Shown one piece after another: positions 1 to 10,653 of a DNA stretch of 64,000 nt; positions within the stretch are counted from its first letter, which is position 1, and every line of letters begins with the position of its first letter. The notes beneath the pieces were generated by a model, which did no database searches, was not told where the DNA came from, and saw only the letters and a list, made by a program, of their open reading frames with translations. Made by a program: the position numbers and the translations under genes. Source of the DNA: Micropterix aruncella (lineage: Eukaryota; Arthropoda; Insecta; Lepidoptera; Micropterigidae); NCBI GenBank assembly GCA_944548615.1, contig OX155973.1:5965681-6029680 (forward strand). The letters are read 5' to 3'.

Positions 1-32
1 AACTACCAGATTGCGAGTGGTGGATTGAGAAT
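1..32 (-). CDS. Possible sixth coding exon of fibrillar collagen (partial, runs off window)
   Basis: On the minus strand a pyrimidine-containing acceptor ending TTTTACAG is followed by 32 bases that stay open to the window edge. The preceding collagen exon (3067-2901) ends in phase 2 with GG; adding the first base here gives a glycine codon and an open frame. The stretch is too short to show any domain, so splice signal and phase are the only support. It could be chance. Confidence 0.25.
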
Positions 33-833
33 CTGTAAAATGACGAAATGCGGTATATCTGTGGCAGACATCGGCGAGCAAGAGAGAAGACACCAAAACA
101 TGTGCCCCGCTACCACGTGGCTTAGCGAGCGACAGCATAGGTGTCATTGGCTGACCACCCCGAAAAGAAACGAGAGTGCAGCGAGCGCTAAGAGAAAGCG
201 GCAGCCGCCGCGATGAGACGTACAATAAAATAAGACAACTTGGGGACACAATTTCCAGTGTTAGCAACTACAACACTAAACAGGTTACTTGAAAGTATCT
301 CCAAGGTTTATTAGCCATAACCCTAAGTAATGCTTTATGATCCTTAACAATTGGATCTAAAGCAGTACGCGTACTTCCTCCCCAGCCCAGAATACCATAT
401 GATATTTATCTGCGAACTAGTTATAATAATAAATAGTTTTGAGAGTTTGAAGACGAACTACTTTTCTGAGAGTCTTGAAAAGATAGATGGATTTGCGTAT
501 TTTGGCCGTCAGAATACCGATATAAATATATCATTTTAATGAACTGTCAAATGTTAGACCAAGATATTTCGCTTGTAATTTATGCTCTATAATAGTATAA
601 TAGGTACACGCACAGCAAGAATGTTATGGTCTTATTGGAGCAGTTGTATTTCACGTATGAATTTTGAGACCTAAATGTTTTAAATTTCTATTATTATTTA
701 TGGAAAATGTGATGTAACTCGTTTATTCTTTGTTTCGCGTAAGTAGGTAATTTTTCAGCCAAAGGTTAATATCACTTAGATATCAATATCATTATCTATA
801 TCAATATCAATATCAATATCATTAATATCAATA

Positions 834-2040
834 TCATTCATCGATATGGTAAACGGCTGGCCATGTTTTCTGACGAAAAACTAGAGCGGTATCATGAGCG
901 AACAGTAGTGCCTTTCCTCCATGCAATGCCACATTAGTAAGGTCATTAATGTAGACTAGAAAAAGAATTGGCCCTAACAGACTTCCCTGGGGAGCTCCAT
1001 ACGTAATATACGTTTCAGAACTTACTTCACCGTTTATGTTGGTGACTTGTGACCTATTCGAGAGGTAGTCGGTAAACCATTGCAAAGCATTGACACCGTA
1101 TCAAAATCCTTGTACAGGTCTAGAAAAACCACCAGGCACTTATTAATCATTTATTTATCATCAATCAATTACCAATCAATCGATCATCGTCAATCAATCA
1201 TCATCAATTAATCATCATCAATCGATCATCATCAACCAATCATTATCAATCATTCATCATCAATCATAATTAATCAATCATCATCAATAACAATCATCCA
1301 TCAATCATCATCAAACAATCATGACTAATCGTCGTCGATCAATCATCATCAATCATCATTAATCAATCATCATCAATCATCATGAATCAATCATCAAAAA
1401 TCAATCATCATTAATCAATCATAATAAATCAATCATCATCAATCAATTATGATTATCAACAATCAATCATAATTAATCAATCATTATCAATTAATCATCA
1501 TCATTCAATCATCATCATTCTATCGTCATCAATCAATCATCATCATCAATCATCATCAATCAATCATCAACCAATCAATCATTAACCAATCATCAGTCAA
1601 TCAATCAATAACTAGATTAAATACCAGGGGTTGTGAAATAGGGACTTTAAATAAAATCGATTCTTAAGGAGTAAACTCCAAAAAAACATCTGTTTCAAAA
1701 CACTTTCGACTTCGGGCGAACGAAAACGCTGTCGTATAAGAGCGCAGTGAGAGTGTAAAAAAATATTTTTTTTAATCACCGTAAAATAAGTAACTAGCGC
1801 GTGAACATTTTTCTAGTCACTATTTCTTCAGTTAAGAAGGCAATAGCGTCTTGAGTAGATCCACCAGGACGAAAGCCATATTGTGTGGTTGATAGCACAT
1901 TGCGTTTATTCAAGAACATTAATAACCTATGTTTTATTGCTAGCTCAATTACTGAAACCAATAAGACAGTAACTGTTGACATCGCATAGATTTCCGCTTT
2001 CAAAAATTGGGAAATTACGGCTGTTTTAAGGCACATGGGA
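834..2040 (-). pseudogene. LINE reverse transcriptase remnant, split by a microsatellite insertion
   Basis: Two minus-strand pieces of one non-LTR reverse transcriptase are visible. The piece at 2036-1794 carries the finger region (TQYGFRPGGSTQDAIAFL). The piece at about 1138-834 carries motif A (FLDLYKDFDTV), a motif with YGAPQGSLLGPILFLVYIND, and a catalytic box that reads FAHD where the family has FADD. The loss of the first catalytic aspartate and the roughly 650 bp of foreign sequence between the pieces make it inactive. It belongs to the Jockey/CR1/I supergroup; I cannot place the clade. It lies in the putative collagen intron 5. Confidence 0.75.
1135..1790. repeat. TCAATCATCA-type microsatellite with element-like flank
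   Basis: From about 1135 to 1615 the sequence is a degenerate array of ATCA/ATCATCA/AATC words. From about 1620 to 1790 follows a non-repetitive arm containing a GAGTAAACTC-like word that recurs beside a similar array near 5440. The whole block sits inside a LINE reverse transcriptase, so it arrived as an insertion and did not grow in place. Confidence 0.7.
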
Positions 2041-2243
2041 AATACTCCACTGTCTTGGGGTCTAAAATATTCCTTTTATCTCCAAATAAGAAAGCCAGAC
2101 ACCTGACTCTGGTAGAAACTAAGTCTGAACCACAATTTTATTATTGTGTAATTCCTACCGTCCTTCCTTCCAGATACTTATAACAACAAAACGGAATCTT
2201 GGCTTACAGACGTAAGTCATATGGGTATACCCGCGATACCGAT

Positions 2244-2829
2244 AAAGCCGATGAGCTTGCTAAGACGGGAACAAAGGGAAAGTTATACGGCCCTGAACCT
2301 TGCTGTGGCGTACCAAAAAGCCTTGCAAACCTAATGCTCAAACAAATATGTTTAGAACAATCCATCAACCACTGGAACAACACGCTAGGGTTGAATCATT
2401 CCAAAGCGCAAATTAAGGCTTACGACCGTAAGACGGCCCGTGAAGCCTTATCGCTAAATAGGAACAATCTACGCATACTGGTGAGGGCGCTCACGGGACA
2501 TTGTGGCCTGAACAGACACATGTTCAACCTCAAACTCAGAGACACAAAAATGTGCAGGTTCTGCCAAGGAGCAGAGGAAACTCTTCAGCACCTCATGTGC
2601 GATTGTGGCACGCTGATGCGTAAAAGATACACCTACTTGGATGGTCATTACCTTCAATCTGAGGAGGTAAAACAATCTGGCGCCAAAAGCCTGCTGCGGT
2701 TCTTAAATGACACGAGGCTTAGCGCAGAACTATAGTAGGTGGCTAACACAATAGATCAGCAATGGTGTTACAAGGCTCATAAAGACCTTAGAAAAACCCC
2801 ACTCAACAAATTTAAAAAAAGAAAAAAAA
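2244..2829 (+). pseudogene. 5'-truncated LINE 3' end (RNase H tail and C-terminal CCHC-like finger)
   Basis: The frame begins inside an RNase H domain (KADELAKTG) and continues through a conserved C-terminal region with a zinc-finger-like CRFCQGAEETLQHLMCDC to a stop at 2733-2735, then a short UTR with an A-rich tail. A 17-base target duplication with one mismatch (2227-2243 and 2830-2846, ATACCCGCGATAC plus four bases) brackets the copy, so the coding-looking bases before 2244 are flanking DNA. A close relative lies at 57362-58192. RNase H after the reverse transcriptase is typical of I/LOA/R1-group LINEs. Confidence 0.85.
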
Positions 2830-2900
2830 ATACCCGCGATACAGATGCACCCACATTGTTCGTTCTCATGAATCCCAGTGAACTTAATTAACTAACTTAC

Positions 2901-3067
2901 CCAGACGCGGATCTTCCACTTTCCCTAGACATTTCTCTATAAGCGTATTCATAGCCAGACCACCAGGTGACCAAATTTGACGAGAGGATCCCTTCTGAAC
3001 AGTAAATATTGCATATGTCGAACGCTGGATCAGGCCGGTCGATAATTTGTAGGATTTCTACGTCACC
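2901..3067 (-). CDS. Fibrillar collagen (V/XI-like), coding exon 5: end of TSPN domain
   Basis: The minus-strand exon is bordered by a TTTTCAACAG acceptor and a GG|GTAAGT donor. It is 167 bp, starts in phase 0 and ends in phase 2. It opens with GDVEILQII and contains ICNIYC, matching in order and spacing the GDIQ...YC...C segment that closes the TSPN (laminin-G-like) domain of vertebrate collagens V and XI. The domain lies in the N-propeptide of the secreted procollagen. The two cysteines probably pair within the domain, as in the family. After about residue 30 the exon becomes a low-conservation Ser/Arg-rich stretch, as expected for the variable region before the triple helix. No Gly-X-Y repeats are in this window. 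Confidence 0.8.
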
Positions 3068-3234
3068 CTGTTGAAAACAAAGGATTACATTGTAATAAAC
3101 TTCCTTTGAAGTAACCAGTAGCGATGGGTCACTCCTGCTTCTAGCTGGGACCCATTCCGGAGTTCATAACAATAGCAAAGAGCAAATCCGGAGGAGATGG
3201 TTTCGCTTCAGGGCATTTTGAGTAACCGCGGTGC

Positions 3235-3425
3235 CGAATGCTGAATTCTCAATTCTGTTTACGTGGCAAGCGATTATCGTTCATTCGGTAAACATTGCCA
3301 AACCATCGTAGGTAGTTGACGTTTTTGTATTTCTTCTTCGATCGGTGTTTGTTGATGGCATCTTTCTCTAACGGTCTCGTTTCGAAGTTGATCGCGGAGT
3401 GAGACACCGAGAATCTACCTCAAGC
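3235..3425 (-). pseudogene. RTE-type LINE C-terminal fragment in collagen intron 4
   Basis: In two minus-strand frames the translation matches the C-terminal region typical of RTE-type endonuclease-reverse transcriptases: first RDQLRNETVRE and PIEEEIQKRQ, then after a frame change YLRWFGNVYRMNDNRLPRK. It is short, frameshifted and has no ends that I can define. It nearly fills the 597-bp intron 4 of the collagen gene. Confidence 0.6.
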
Positions 3426-3664
3426 AACGCATTTTGAAGACCTCGAATACAATTGAATATTCCCAGGTGGCAATAAGCTCGCCTCTTAAAAATTCATATA
3501 AATAAAGAGTTATTATTGTTTATTATTATTAATTCTAATAACTCTATTTGAATAAAAAGTTATTATTATTATATTCTGTACGCATTCAACCATTATAATA
3601 ATATGATAGCATATATAGTGAAAGCATATGAAATTAAACTTTTTTAAAACATTTAAAATGAGAC

Positions 3665-3836
3665 CTGAAAGAAATCTTCCTCTGACAGCTGTCTCCCGAT
3701 GATGATTAATCCGGCCACGTTTATCGTTGACGGCGACTGCCGAGCGAGGGTCTTCGTGACGACGGACTTCCTCTCGTCGCATCCGTGGATCAGAGTCACA
3801 GAGTCACCCTTCACTGAAATGCCAATACGGTGCCAC
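3665..3836 (-). CDS. Fibrillar collagen (V/XI-like), coding exon 4: TSPN domain
   Basis: The acceptor is a run of T, then GAAACCAG; the donor is CAG|GTCTCA, which is weak after the GT. The exon is 172 bp, phase 2 in and phase 0 out, so the CG left by exon 3 becomes an arginine codon. The peptide starts WHRIGISV, carries one cysteine (HGCDE) and includes GLIIIGRQLSEEDFFQ. This is the collagen V/XI TSPN pattern: WHRVAISV..., a cysteine about 18 residues on, then a hydrophobic strand with GTR.LDEEVF. Residues 1-57 of the exon cover the second half of the beta-sandwich. An open frame reads on into intron 3 and intron 4 on both sides but loses homology there. Confidence 0.88.
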
Positions 3837-4224
3837 CTGGTTTCAAAAAAAAAAATATTAATTTAATAATTAATATATTTGATATATCTGATAATACTTT
3901 TAAGAGTATTAACTCTATAATTAATATATAGAGTTAATACACTTAAAAACTCGCGGTCATTTGTCATTTTAATTGAAGTAAAACGAATTCTTGCCGCGGG
4001 AAAATAGACGATAGTTTTAATAGTTACATTTACCGTGGAATCTGAAATACCCTTTCAAAGGGGACAGTGTATGCCGGCGGTATTAAAAACTTGAAAACCA
4101 TTTTTGATAAATGTATAAGTGAATGTACAGAAACAAAAAAAATGTGCGTGTCAGCTCCGTCGATCGACTGGACTGCTCTTTAAGTACGATTGTCATTGAA
4201 TATACAATAGGCAAAGGGAGTAAA

Positions 4225-4550
4225 TCGATTGATTGATTGAGTGATTGATTGATTGATCGATCGATCGATCAATCAATCAATCAGTAATCAATCATTAACC
4301 ATCAGTCATCAACCAATCAATCATCATCAATCATACATCATCAAATAATCATCATCAATTAATTATCACCAATCAATCAATCATCATCAATAAATCATCA
4401 TCAGTCAATCATAATCAATCAAACATCACCAATGAATCTATCATCAATCCATCATCCAACAATAATCATCATCAATCAATCATCATCAATCAATCAATCA
4501 TCAATCAAAATCCTCAATCAATCATCAATCTGAAATCCTCAATCATCAAT
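4225..4550. repeat. TCAATCATCA-type microsatellite with inverted GATTGATTGA start
   Basis: The block begins with GATTGATTGA words, passes through GATCGATC and turns into the complementary ATCAATCA words, so the first ~60 bases can fold on themselves. It then continues as degenerate ATCATCA/ATCAATC units to about 4550. It lies in collagen intron 3. Confidence 0.8.
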
Positions 4551-4654
4551 GATTTATTTGGTAATATATCAAAATATGTATGTATATATCTAATATGTCC
4601 AACTCAATTTTTTTTTTATATATTTACTTTTTACTTTGGATACACACACAATGT

Positions 4655-4712
4655 ATGTATGTATGTATGTATGTATGCTATAACTTGCTATGCTATAATG
4701 TATGTATGTATG
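4655..4712. repeat. (ATGT)n microsatellite
   Basis: Two short runs of ATGT tetranucleotides (about seven and three units) are separated by a CTATAACTTG spacer that is partly repeated after the second run. Confidence 0.85.
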
Positions 4713-4739
4713 CTATAATTTCAAATTTAATTTAAAGCT

Positions 4740-4860
4740 ACAATTTTGTTGCCTACTCTTATTTTTACACCAGCACATTGGTTGACTGGAATATATTGTA
4801 GTGTAGCAATAAGTCCGCCATTGTACCTCATTTTTATTGTGCAATAACGAGATTTTCATT
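4740..4860 (+). repeat. Probable LINE 3' UTR fragment
   Basis: A stretch with AATAAGTCCGCCATTGTACC followed by TTTATTGTGCAATAACG resembles a related stretch at 45120-45190 that ends in AATAAAG and a TTCTA-repeat tail. This is a typical insect LINE 3' UTR layout. No coding part is attached, so the call rests on the two-copy comparison only. Confidence 0.35.
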
Positions 4861-5115
4861 CATTCATTCAATCTTTTATCATCAATCAGTAATCATCAAT
4901 CAATTATCATCAATCAATCATCATCAATCAATCATCATCAATCAATCATCATTAAACAATCATCATCAATCACTCATCATTAATTAATCATCATCAATCA
5001 GTCATCAATCAATCAATCATCATCAATCAACCTCATCAATCAATCATTATAAATCAATCATCATTAATCATCATCAAACAATCATCAATCAATCAATCAT
5101 TAATCAATAATTTTA
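4860..5115. repeat. TCAATCATCA-type microsatellite
   Basis: Degenerate ATCATCAATCA units continue for about 250 bases. The DNA after it (5115-5460) includes a TGTGCGTGTCAGCTC word shared with 4143-4160 and a GAGTAAACTC-like word shared with 1660-1690, so array and flanks probably belong to one repeated element. Confidence 0.75.
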
Positions 5116-5514
5116 GACTATTTAACGTTATAAAGAGTATATACCAGGGAGTCCCGTGACTCAAATTAGGCATTTTTGGTAAATATAAAAAGAATGTGCG
5201 TGTCAGCTCTGACGCGCGACTGGAGTGTGATTCTCTCAGATTGCAATCTGCTCATTTGATATCTGTCTCATTTCATCATTCGACAAATGTATGGTCAGTA
5301 TGGATTGGCTCAGAAGCTGGCAAATTTCATCGAAGTTATGTTCTCCTGTTGGGTATTGGTGCACTCTTATCAATTATTATCAATAACATATGATTTTACT
5401 ATCCATCAAATTGTCATAAATTTAAATTAAATCGAGTCTTAATGAGTAAACTCTAAAAACATTGCACTTTTTATATGGGCATATCAGCGATTTGCTGCTC
5501 GCCCATAATGGAAC

Positions 5515-5789
5515 AATTTATTTATTATTTATTTATTTATTTAAGAATTAATTACTATAAAACATTGATTAGCTTACAAAAATAACAGGAACCGAATGGC
5601 AAAACCTTAACCTTTTGCTTATTTGTTTCTGTCACCCAACTGGGACTAGCCAGTTCTAGGGTGGACAGGACTCCAATATTACAATCAAGTTTGCTTGATT
5701 GCTTGGTTGCCTACAAATGTACAAGTTTTAGTAAAAAGCTAATGACACTAAATTGCCCTAAAATGTGGTCTTCAGAATAAAATAAAGAA
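5515..5789 (-). mobile_element. 3' UTR of LINE 'B' family, left part, interrupted by Helitrons
   Basis: Read on the minus strand this is a LINE 3' UTR ending in TAAATAAATAAA repeats at about 5520. It matches the 3' UTR of the LINE at 48010-49936 and another copy at 21395-21720. The copy stops at 5789, continues as 12353-12387 after the two Helitrons, and continues again at about 13148-13235 after a LINE insertion. The order of the three pieces is the same as in the uninterrupted copy at 48010-48400. Confidence 0.85.
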
Positions 5790-7162
5790 TCTTATATATA
5801 AAATTCTCGTGTCACAATGTTCGTTCCCGTACTCCTCCGAAACGGCTTGACCGATTCTCATGAAATTTTGTGAGCATATTGAGTAGGTCTGAGAATCGGC
5901 CAACATCTATTTTTATACCCCTTAGTGATAAGGGTTGTCCACCCTTAACATTTTTCTTTAATTTTTAGTCATTTTTTAAATTTTTTTATTTTTTTTTATT
6001 ATGTTGCATTAAAAAATACATACAACCCTAAATTTTTACCCTTTTATCACCAACCCCTATTTTTTAATAGCCATTTTAGTAATTTTATCATTTTTCATCC
6101 CCGGTCGATAACTGATCAATCGTCATTTAATTAGTTATCCCCGCCAGTTGTCTACAGGTGTCACTTCTGACCCAGTAAACAGCACGGAGTAGGGATGAGA
6201 ACGAAGCCGGTCTCCTGTTTCTCTCACACAATAAGACTTCTCTCACTCCCTACACAGTTGTCGGCCATCATTATTGTTTATGCATCAAGTGTAGTAGTAA
6301 CGTTGACAATTATTATTTTGATAGCTCAGTGTAACTCTCATATTAACTATTAATCATTCCTATTTTATTAATAATAATAAAATTATCAATTTAGAGTGTA
6401 TTTTGCACGATTAGTTAATCAAGTGATTTTCATAACCTCAAAAGTACTCAACACGTGGCACGAGCTTCCACCAACAACGGCTTTTGTGTTGTAAGTATAC
6501 TTTTTTTTATTTATATCGAAAATGTTGTTGGAAACGGTCAAAAAAGATTCGGTGGAATTTAATTTTTATTAAAATTGGGCAAACTTTTTTTTGTATAAAT
6601 TTTTTTTTACCATTTCTAACCATATATTTTCGATATGATTATGAAAAATAAAATTTTTCGCTTTTGTAAAACAGTCTAATGTTTACATGAATATGTAAAT
6701 GAATGTGTGTACCAAATATTAAATACATTATAACTAGGGCCAAGATTCTTGCCGTGATTTCATTTTAACATTTTACAATTAATGCTCTTAAGTTTTTGAC
6801 ATTACGGCAAATATATTTGATCTTATAAAAATGTAATTTTAATTTAATTTTATTAAAAAAATGTAATTTAACAATTAAGATTTTCATAGTTTCCAAAAAT
6901 TTGAATCAATATTATGAATCTTTTTTTTGAAATATCGATGGAAATATTGGTTGTATGAGAAAATTATAATAGACAATTTTTTTTGTGAAACTTTCGTCTA
7001 AATTTTTTTTCCATAAAATTTATATTTTTGCTATAATTTCATAAATCCAAACTAATCATTTCAAAACTGCGGCAAAAATCCTGGCCCTAATTATACCTTT
7101 AACATTTTTCATCATTAAGTAATTTCATTAATTCTATTTATGTGTGTTTTGTACAGTGAGCA

Positions 7163-7372
7163 ATGCCAAGAAAACGCAAAGGGACTGATTTGAGCCGTAA
7201 TACAAGTAAATCTCGAAGCTTGGGAAATAGAAGATCCGAAAGAACCGAAGAACAAATCCAGCAACAAAATACTGATGCACGTGTCAGAATCGCGCAATTG
7301 CGTCAAGAAGAGTCAGACGATACACGAGCTGAACGCAATGAAGTACGCCAAATCGAACTGCATCTGATTTAA
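7163..7372 (+). pseudogene. Helitron Rep/helicase protein, N-terminal stub (copy 1)
   Basis: The 69-residue frame begins MPRKRKGTDLSRN and is rich in Arg, Glu and Gln, the usual start of insect Helitron Rep/helicase proteins. The full protein would run on for well over a thousand residues; here it stops at the point where the Rep domain has been deleted and the helicase frame begins two bases over. It is identical to the stub at 10444-10653. Confidence 0.75.
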
Positions 7373-8816
7373 TGAATACTGAAATGAATCGTGAACTGCA
7401 GTACAGCACTGTAGAAATGGCAGCGATTGTTGCCCGCAATGTCCCACTAATGAATGAGGAACAAAGAACCATTTATGATCGCATTATGCTCGCAGTTTCA
7501 GCTGGACAAGGTGGGTTCTTCTTTTTGGATGCACCGGGTGGAACTGGCAAAACATTCGTTATTTCGCTAATTCTTGCTGAAATACGATCAAATAATGGCA
7601 TCGCATTGGCCGTGGCATCATCGGGCATTGCAGCAACTTTATTGGATGGAGGCAGAACAGCTCATTCAGTATTTAAGCTGCCACTAAATATTCAGAATAA
7701 CCCTGACGCAGTATGCAACATTAAGAAACAATCGTCCATGGCCACCGTGCTGAAACAGTGTAAAATTATCATCTGGGATGAATGTACTATGGCACACAAA
7801 CATTCGCTTGAGGCGTTGAACAGGACATTGAAAGATATTAAAAACAACGACAAACTATTTGGCGGAACTCTGTTGGTCCTTTCAGGTGATTTCAGGCAAA
7901 CACTTCCAGTCATTCCACGTTCAACATACGCTGATGAGATCAACGCTTGCTTAAAATCATCTCCATTGTGGCGTAATGTTGAAAAAGTACAGCTGAAAGT
8001 AAATATGCGCGTTCAAATGCTTCAAGATCCATCAGCTGAAACATTTTCAAAACAACTCTTATATATCGGTGATGGAAAGTTGCTATAGATGAAACTGGAT
8101 ACGTGAAATTACCGACCGATTTCTGCACAATCGCTGATTCGCAAGATACTCTCATTGAACAAATATTTCCCGATGTACACACACAGTACATAAATCATGA
8201 GTGGCTTGCAGAAAGAGCAATTTTAGCGGCAAAAAATGTAGACGTTGACAATTTAAATCTGAAGATACAAATGTTGTTGCCAGGGAACTTGGTATCATAT
8301 AAATCTATTCATACAGTTTGCGACGACAGCGAAGCAGTAAATTTTCCCACAGAGTTTTTGAACTCACTGGATTTGCCAGGCATCCCACCCCATAATTTAC
8401 AATTAAAGGTTGGATCTGCGATTATCTTGCTTCGTAATTTGAACCCGCCCCGGCTGTGCAACGGTACGCGATTAGTCATTCAAAAATTAATGAAAAACGT
8501 GATCGAAGCCAGCATTTTAAATGGCAAGTTCCGAGGTGAAAATATATTAATACCACGGATTCCTATTATACCTACAGATGTGCCAATTCAATTCAAACGT
8601 ATTCAGTTTCCGATTAGATTGGCATTTGCAATGACAATCAACAAATCCCAAGGTCAAACGATGTCTATTTGTGGCTTAGATTTGAGAACACCATGTTTTT
8701 CACACGGACAATTATACGTGGCATGCTCTCGAGTGGGTAAACCATCCAGTTTGTTTGTGTTAGCTAAAGATGGACTAACAAAAAATATTGTTCACGCTAT
8801 AGCATTAAGAGATTGA
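7372..8816 (+). pseudogene. Helitron Pif1-type helicase, frameshifted (copy 1)
   Basis: The same protein as the intact frame at 10653-12098, broken by loss of one A in an A-run at about 8076-8079. The first part (7372-8088) holds the Walker A loop GGTGKT, the Walker B box WDEC and motif III GDFRQ. The second (8103-8816) holds TINKSQGQT and YVACSR near the C terminus. The break separates the nucleotide-binding half from the arginine-finger half, so the product should be dead. Confidence 0.92.
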
Positions 8817-10443
8817 TATTGTTTGTTAGTGTTACTGTCGTAATTGTTTAATTAATGATATATAATTTTAAGGAATAAATTATAATAACTTAAAAATAAT
8901 GTTTGCCTTTTGTTATTTTTATATTCCCTCATCGTTCACAGTGCTCCATGCCTATTTCACGCATATACCACATTCTTACACACTTACAATAAGTAAGCTA
9001 TTTTTTGTCTACACTAGAAATTACTTAAAAATTATTTATATGGCAAAACAACGTTTGCCGGGTCAGCTAGTCTTATATATAAAATTCTCGTGTCACAATG
9101 TTCGTTCCCGTACTCCTCCGAAACGGCTTGACCGATTCTCATGAAATTTTGTGAGCATATTGAGTAGGTCTGAGAATCGGCCAACATCTATTTTTTATAC
9201 CCCTTAGTGATAAGGGTTGTCCACCCTTAACATTTTTCTTTAATTTTTAGTCATTTTTTAAATTTTTTTATTTTTTTTATTATGTCGCATTAAAAAATAC
9301 ATACAACCCTAAATTTTTACCCTTTTATCACCAACCCCTATTTTTTAATAGCCATTTTAGTAATTTTATCATTTTTCATCCCCGGTCGATAACTGATCAA
9401 TCGTCATTTAATTAGTTATCCCCGCCAGTTGTCTACAGGTGTCACTTCTGACCCAGTAAACAGCACGGAGTAGGGATGAGAACGAAGCCGGTCTCCTGTT
9501 TCTCTCACACAATAAGACTTCTCTCACTCCCTACACAGTTGTCGGCCATCATTATTGTTTATGCATCAAGTGTAGTAGTAACGTTGACAATTATTATTTT
9601 GATAGCTCAGTGTAACTCTCATATTAACTATTAATCATTCCTATTTTATTAATAATAATAAAATTATCAATTTAGAGTGTATTTTGCACGATTAGTTAAT
9701 CAAGTGATTTTCATAACCTCAAAAGTACTCAACACGTGGCACGAGCTTCCACCAACAACGGCTTTTGTGTTGTAAGTATACTTTTTTTTATTTATATCGA
9801 AAATGTTGTTGGAAACGGTCAAAAAAGATTCGGTGGAATTTAATTTTTATTAAAATTGGGCAAACTTTTTTTTGTATAAATTTTTTTTTACCATTTCTAA
9901 CCATATATTTTCGATATGATTATGAAAAATAAAATTTTTCGCTTTTGTAAAACAGTCTAATGTTTACATGAATATGTAAATGAATGTGTGTACCAAATAT
10001 TAAATACATTATAACTAGGGCCAAGATTCTTGCCGTGATTTCATTTTAACATTTTACAATTAATGCTCTTAAGTTTTTGACATTACGGCAAATATATTTG
10101 ATCTTATAAAAATGTAATTTTAATTTAATTTTATTAAAAAAATGTAATTTAACAATTAAGATTTTCATAGTTTCCAAAAATTTGAATCAATATTATGAAT
10201 CTTTTTTTTGAAATATCGATGGAAATATTGGTTGTATGAGAAAATTATAATAGACAATTTTTTTTGTGAAACTTTCGTCTAAATTTTTTTTCCATAAAAT
10301 TTATATTTTTGCTATAATTTCATAAATCCAAACTAATCATTTCAAAACTGCGGCAAAAATCCTGGCCCTAATTATACCTTTAACATTTTTCATCATTAAG
10401 TAATTTCATTAATTCTATTTATGTGTGTTTTGTACAGTGAGCA

Positions 10444-10653
10444 ATGCCAAGAAAACGCAAAGGGACTGATTTGAGCCGTAATACAAGTAAATCTCGAAGC
10501 TTGGGAAATAGAAGATCCGAAAGAACCGAAGAACAAATCCAGCAACAAAATACTGATGCACGTGTCAGAATCGCGCAATTGCGTCAAGAAGAGTCAGACG
10601 ATACACGAGCTGAACGCAATGAAGTACGCCAAATCGAACTGCATCTGATTTAA
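10444..10653 (+). pseudogene. Helitron Rep/helicase protein, N-terminal stub (copy 2)
   Basis: Identical to the stub of copy 1. The stop codon TAA overlaps the ATG of the helicase frame (TAATG), a by-product of the internal deletion that removed the Rep region. The two frames therefore do not form one protein. Confidence 0.75.

Larger units (their letters stand above)
5790..9070 (+). mobile_element. Helitron copy 1 (Rep-less, 3281 bp)
   Basis: The element starts TC and ends CTAG. Just inside the 3' end is a hairpin, GGCAAA-acaacg-TTTGCC, 11 bases before the terminus, the Helitron signature. It sits between A and T of the host, as the empty paralogous site near 48290 shows. There are no terminal inverted repeats and no target duplication. 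It encodes the first 69 residues of a Helitron Rep/helicase protein and the C-terminal Pif1 helicase but no HUH Rep nuclease, so it cannot move on its own. Copy 2 follows directly. Confidence 0.95.

Noticed and set aside
25..216. 63-residue plus-strand open frame
   Set aside because: No homology, no codon or signal feature, and it overlaps a candidate minus-strand exon.
2199..2243. Start of the LINE frame at 2199
   Set aside because: The target duplication at 2227-2243 shows that the LINE begins at 2244; earlier codons are flanking DNA.
1135..5115. CRISPR-like array
   Set aside because: Units are short, degenerate and contiguous with no spacers, and the DNA is eukaryotic.
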